Origin: UBA4615 sp044359175
GTDB lineage: Bacteria; Pseudomonadota; Gammaproteobacteria; Burkholderiales; Burkholderiaceae_E
DNA length: 16,474 nucleotides
Reading direction: 5' to 3'
NCBI GenBank assembly: GCA_044359175.1
Contig: JBIKMO010000085.1
Span: 1 to 16,474, forward strand
Made by a program: the position numbers and the translations under genes. The notes beneath the pieces are model-generated. The model searched no databases and was not told the DNA's origin. It was given only the letters and a program-made list of their open reading frames with translations. Below, piece by piece: positions 15,418-16,474 of the stretch. The stretch's first letter is position 1; every line of letters begins with the position of its first letter.

Positions 15418-15513
15418 TAACCCCATCCGATCGCGTACAACGCCAAGCCGATTCCGGTGGGGTAACTGGTGGGGTAGCGATGGACACGGTGGGGCAGGTT
15501 TCCGGTGGGGTGG
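15418..15513. repeat. Cluster of TGGGG-type repeats around the integrase start
   Basis: Four direct copies, TGGGGTAA (15458-15465), TGGGGTAG (15470-15477), TGGGGCAG (15490-15497) and TGGGGTGG (15506-15513), and one inverted copy, TGGGGTTA (15418-15425 on the minus strand), surround the ATG at 15480. Position next to the attachment site suggests arm-type sites for the integrase or an excision factor, possibly also repressing the integrase gene. Confidence 0.5.
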
Positions 15514-16474
15514 TTAGTCCGATCAAGCGCAAGTCCGTCGGGCGCCTGACGGCCGTCCAGGTTCGTAACCTCCGCGAGCCGGGTCGGTACGCGGACGGTG
15601 ATCAGCTGTTCCTGGAGGTCGGCAAGACGGGGCGCCGGCAATGGCTGTTCCGGTACCAGTCTCCCGCCGGACGCAAGCGCGACATGGTGATCGGAAGCGC
15701 GGAGACGGTGCCGCTGGCCGACGCCCGCGCCGCCGCCGCCGAGGCGAGGGCGCTACTAGCACGCGGGATCGACCCGCTCGACGAGCGGCACGGCAAGAAG
15801 CAGCAGGCACGGGCGGCCGATTCGGCGCGCAAGGCCGAGCGCGAGGCCGAGCGGGCAACGCTGGCGCGGGTAGCGCGGGAATACCACGAGCTGATCTCGC
15901 CGAAGTTCCGCAACCGAAAGCACGCGCAACAGTGGATCAACAGCCTGGAGCAGCACGTCCCGGCCGACGTGTGGAAGAAGCCGATCGCTGCGATTAAGGC
16001 CGGCGAGCTGGTCGATGCGGTCGTCGCGATTCAGCGCAAGGTTCCCGAGACCGGTAGCCGGGTGGGGCAACGGCTCGCCGCGACCTTCGAGCACGCGCTG
16101 CTGCGCGAGCTGATCAAGACGAACCCGATGGGTGGGACGGCGCGGCGGGTGCGCGAGCTGGTCGGCAAGCGGCAGAAGGGCGCCTTCGCGGCGCTGCCGT
16201 ACCAGGAGCTTCCCGCGTTGATGGCGACGCTGCGGACCCGCGAGGGGCTGGCGGCGCGGGCGCTGGAGCTGGCGGTGCTGACGGCCGCGAGGACGACCGA
16301 GGTGCTGCACGCGCACTGGTCCGAGTTCGATCTGGATGCCGGCCTGTGGCGCGTCCCCGGCGAGCGGATGAAGGGTGGCGAGCCGCATACGGTGTTCCTG
16401 AGCGAGCCGGCCGTCGAGCTGCTGCGGGCGCTGCCGCGCGTCGAAGATTCGCCGTACCTGTTACCGTCGCCGAT
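15480..16474 (+). CDS. Tyrosine-type integrase (P4 type, DUF4102 N-terminus), 3' end outside window
   Basis: The frame is open from ATG 15480 to the window end (331 residues visible of an expected 400 or so). Residues about 20-102 form the DUF4102 arm-binding domain (LTAVQVRNLREPGRYADGDQLFLEV, then WLFRYQSPAGRKRDMVIGS and ADARAAAAEARALLARGIDPLDER). A charged linker and the core-binding domain (about 125-225) follow, then the start of the catalytic domain. R271 in LTAARTTEVLHAHW is the first catalytic arginine and K298 in ERMKGGEPHTVFLS the catalytic lysine; the HxxR box and the nucleophilic tyrosine lie beyond the window. It should integrate or excise its element at the adjacent tRNA-Ser. The start is uncertain: ATG 15480 has only a GGGG upstream, and GTG 15510 would also keep the whole domain. 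Confidence 0.9.
   Translation, partial: MDTVGQVSGGVVSPIKRKSVGRLTAVQVRNLREPGRYADGDQLFLEVGKTGRRQWLFRYQSPAGRKRDMVIGSAETVPLADARAAAAEARALLARGIDPLDERHGKKQQARAADSARKAEREAERATLARVAREYHELISPKFRNRKHAQQWINSLEQHVPADVWKKPIAAIKAGELVDAVVAIQRKVPETGSRVGQRLAATFEHALLRELIKTNPMGGTARRVRELVGKRQKGAFAALPYQELPALMATLRTREGLAARALELAVLTAARTTEVLHAHWSEFDLDAGLWRVPGERMKGGEPHTVFLSEPAVELLRALPRVEDSPYLLPSP

Larger units (their letters stand above)
15334..16474 (+). mobile_element. Left end of a genomic island or prophage at tRNA-Ser
   Basis: The layout of tRNA, short repeat-rich spacer and P4-type integrase reading away from the tRNA is the standard entry of an integrated element. The right end and cargo are beyond the window. 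The integrase uses leucine codons CTA and TTA that are rare in the flanking genes, consistent with transfer. Confidence 0.75.

Noticed and set aside
15456..15510. Possible G-quadruplex from four GGGG runs
   Set aside because: Loops of 8-16 nt are too long for a stable quadruplex; the repeats are better explained as protein-binding sites.

Overview
The window is a very GC-rich stretch (about 70 % by eye) of a Gram-negative chromosome. Gene content points to a betaproteobacterium, most likely Burkholderiales, but this is inferred from gene families and not proven. Most of it is ordinary core metabolism. The last ~1.1 kb is the start of a foreign element integrated at a tRNA gene.

Layout. (1) 19-1908 (+) is a propionyl-CoA synthetase (PrpE). 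It converges on an SrkA/YihE-type stress kinase (1936-2940, -). (2) From 3002 to 4769 two tandem paralogous YdcF/ElyC-like membrane proteins (+) are followed within 5 bases by a UMF1-type MFS transporter (4775-6091) and then a GlcG/HbpS-like small protein (6130-6534). (3) 6535-6899 has no protein gene but is rich in signals: a sigma-54-like promoter on the minus strand, 11-bp-phased half-sites behind it, and an intrinsic terminator about 150 nt ahead of it. Together they look like a small RNA gene. (4) A minus-strand pair, a UPF0114/YqhA-type membrane protein (8461-9051) and an iron-sulfur class I fumarase (6900-8426), is divergent from an acetyl-CoA synthetase (9248-11230, +). The 196-bp gap between them holds a perfect LysR-type T-N11-A dyad and an 11-bp-spaced direct repeat. 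(5) Downstream of acs lie a YggT-like small membrane protein, a TPR protein, a DUF4212 small symporter subunit and a large sodium:solute symporter, closed by two strong hairpins (14718-14785). (6) A small lipoprotein (14875-15186) precedes a tRNA-Ser(GGA) gene (15243-15333). Immediately downstream are an intrinsic terminator, a cluster of TGGGG-type repeats and a P4-type tyrosine integrase that runs off the window end.

How the genes fit together. PrpE, Acs and the DUF4212/SSS symporter form a short-chain carboxylate uptake and activation theme: import of acetate or a similar acid, then conversion to acyl-CoA. Fumarase supplies the TCA cycle that burns it. The kinase and the ElyC-like proteins belong to stress and envelope functions. 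The integrase marks the tRNA-Ser 3' end as an island entry point; the island cargo lies beyond the window.

The observation most deserving follow-up is the putative sigma-54-dependent small RNA at about 6554-6702 (-). Next are the regulatory dyads before acs, the EF-hand-like calcium loop and charged insert in the symporter, and the integrase-proximal repeat cluster.
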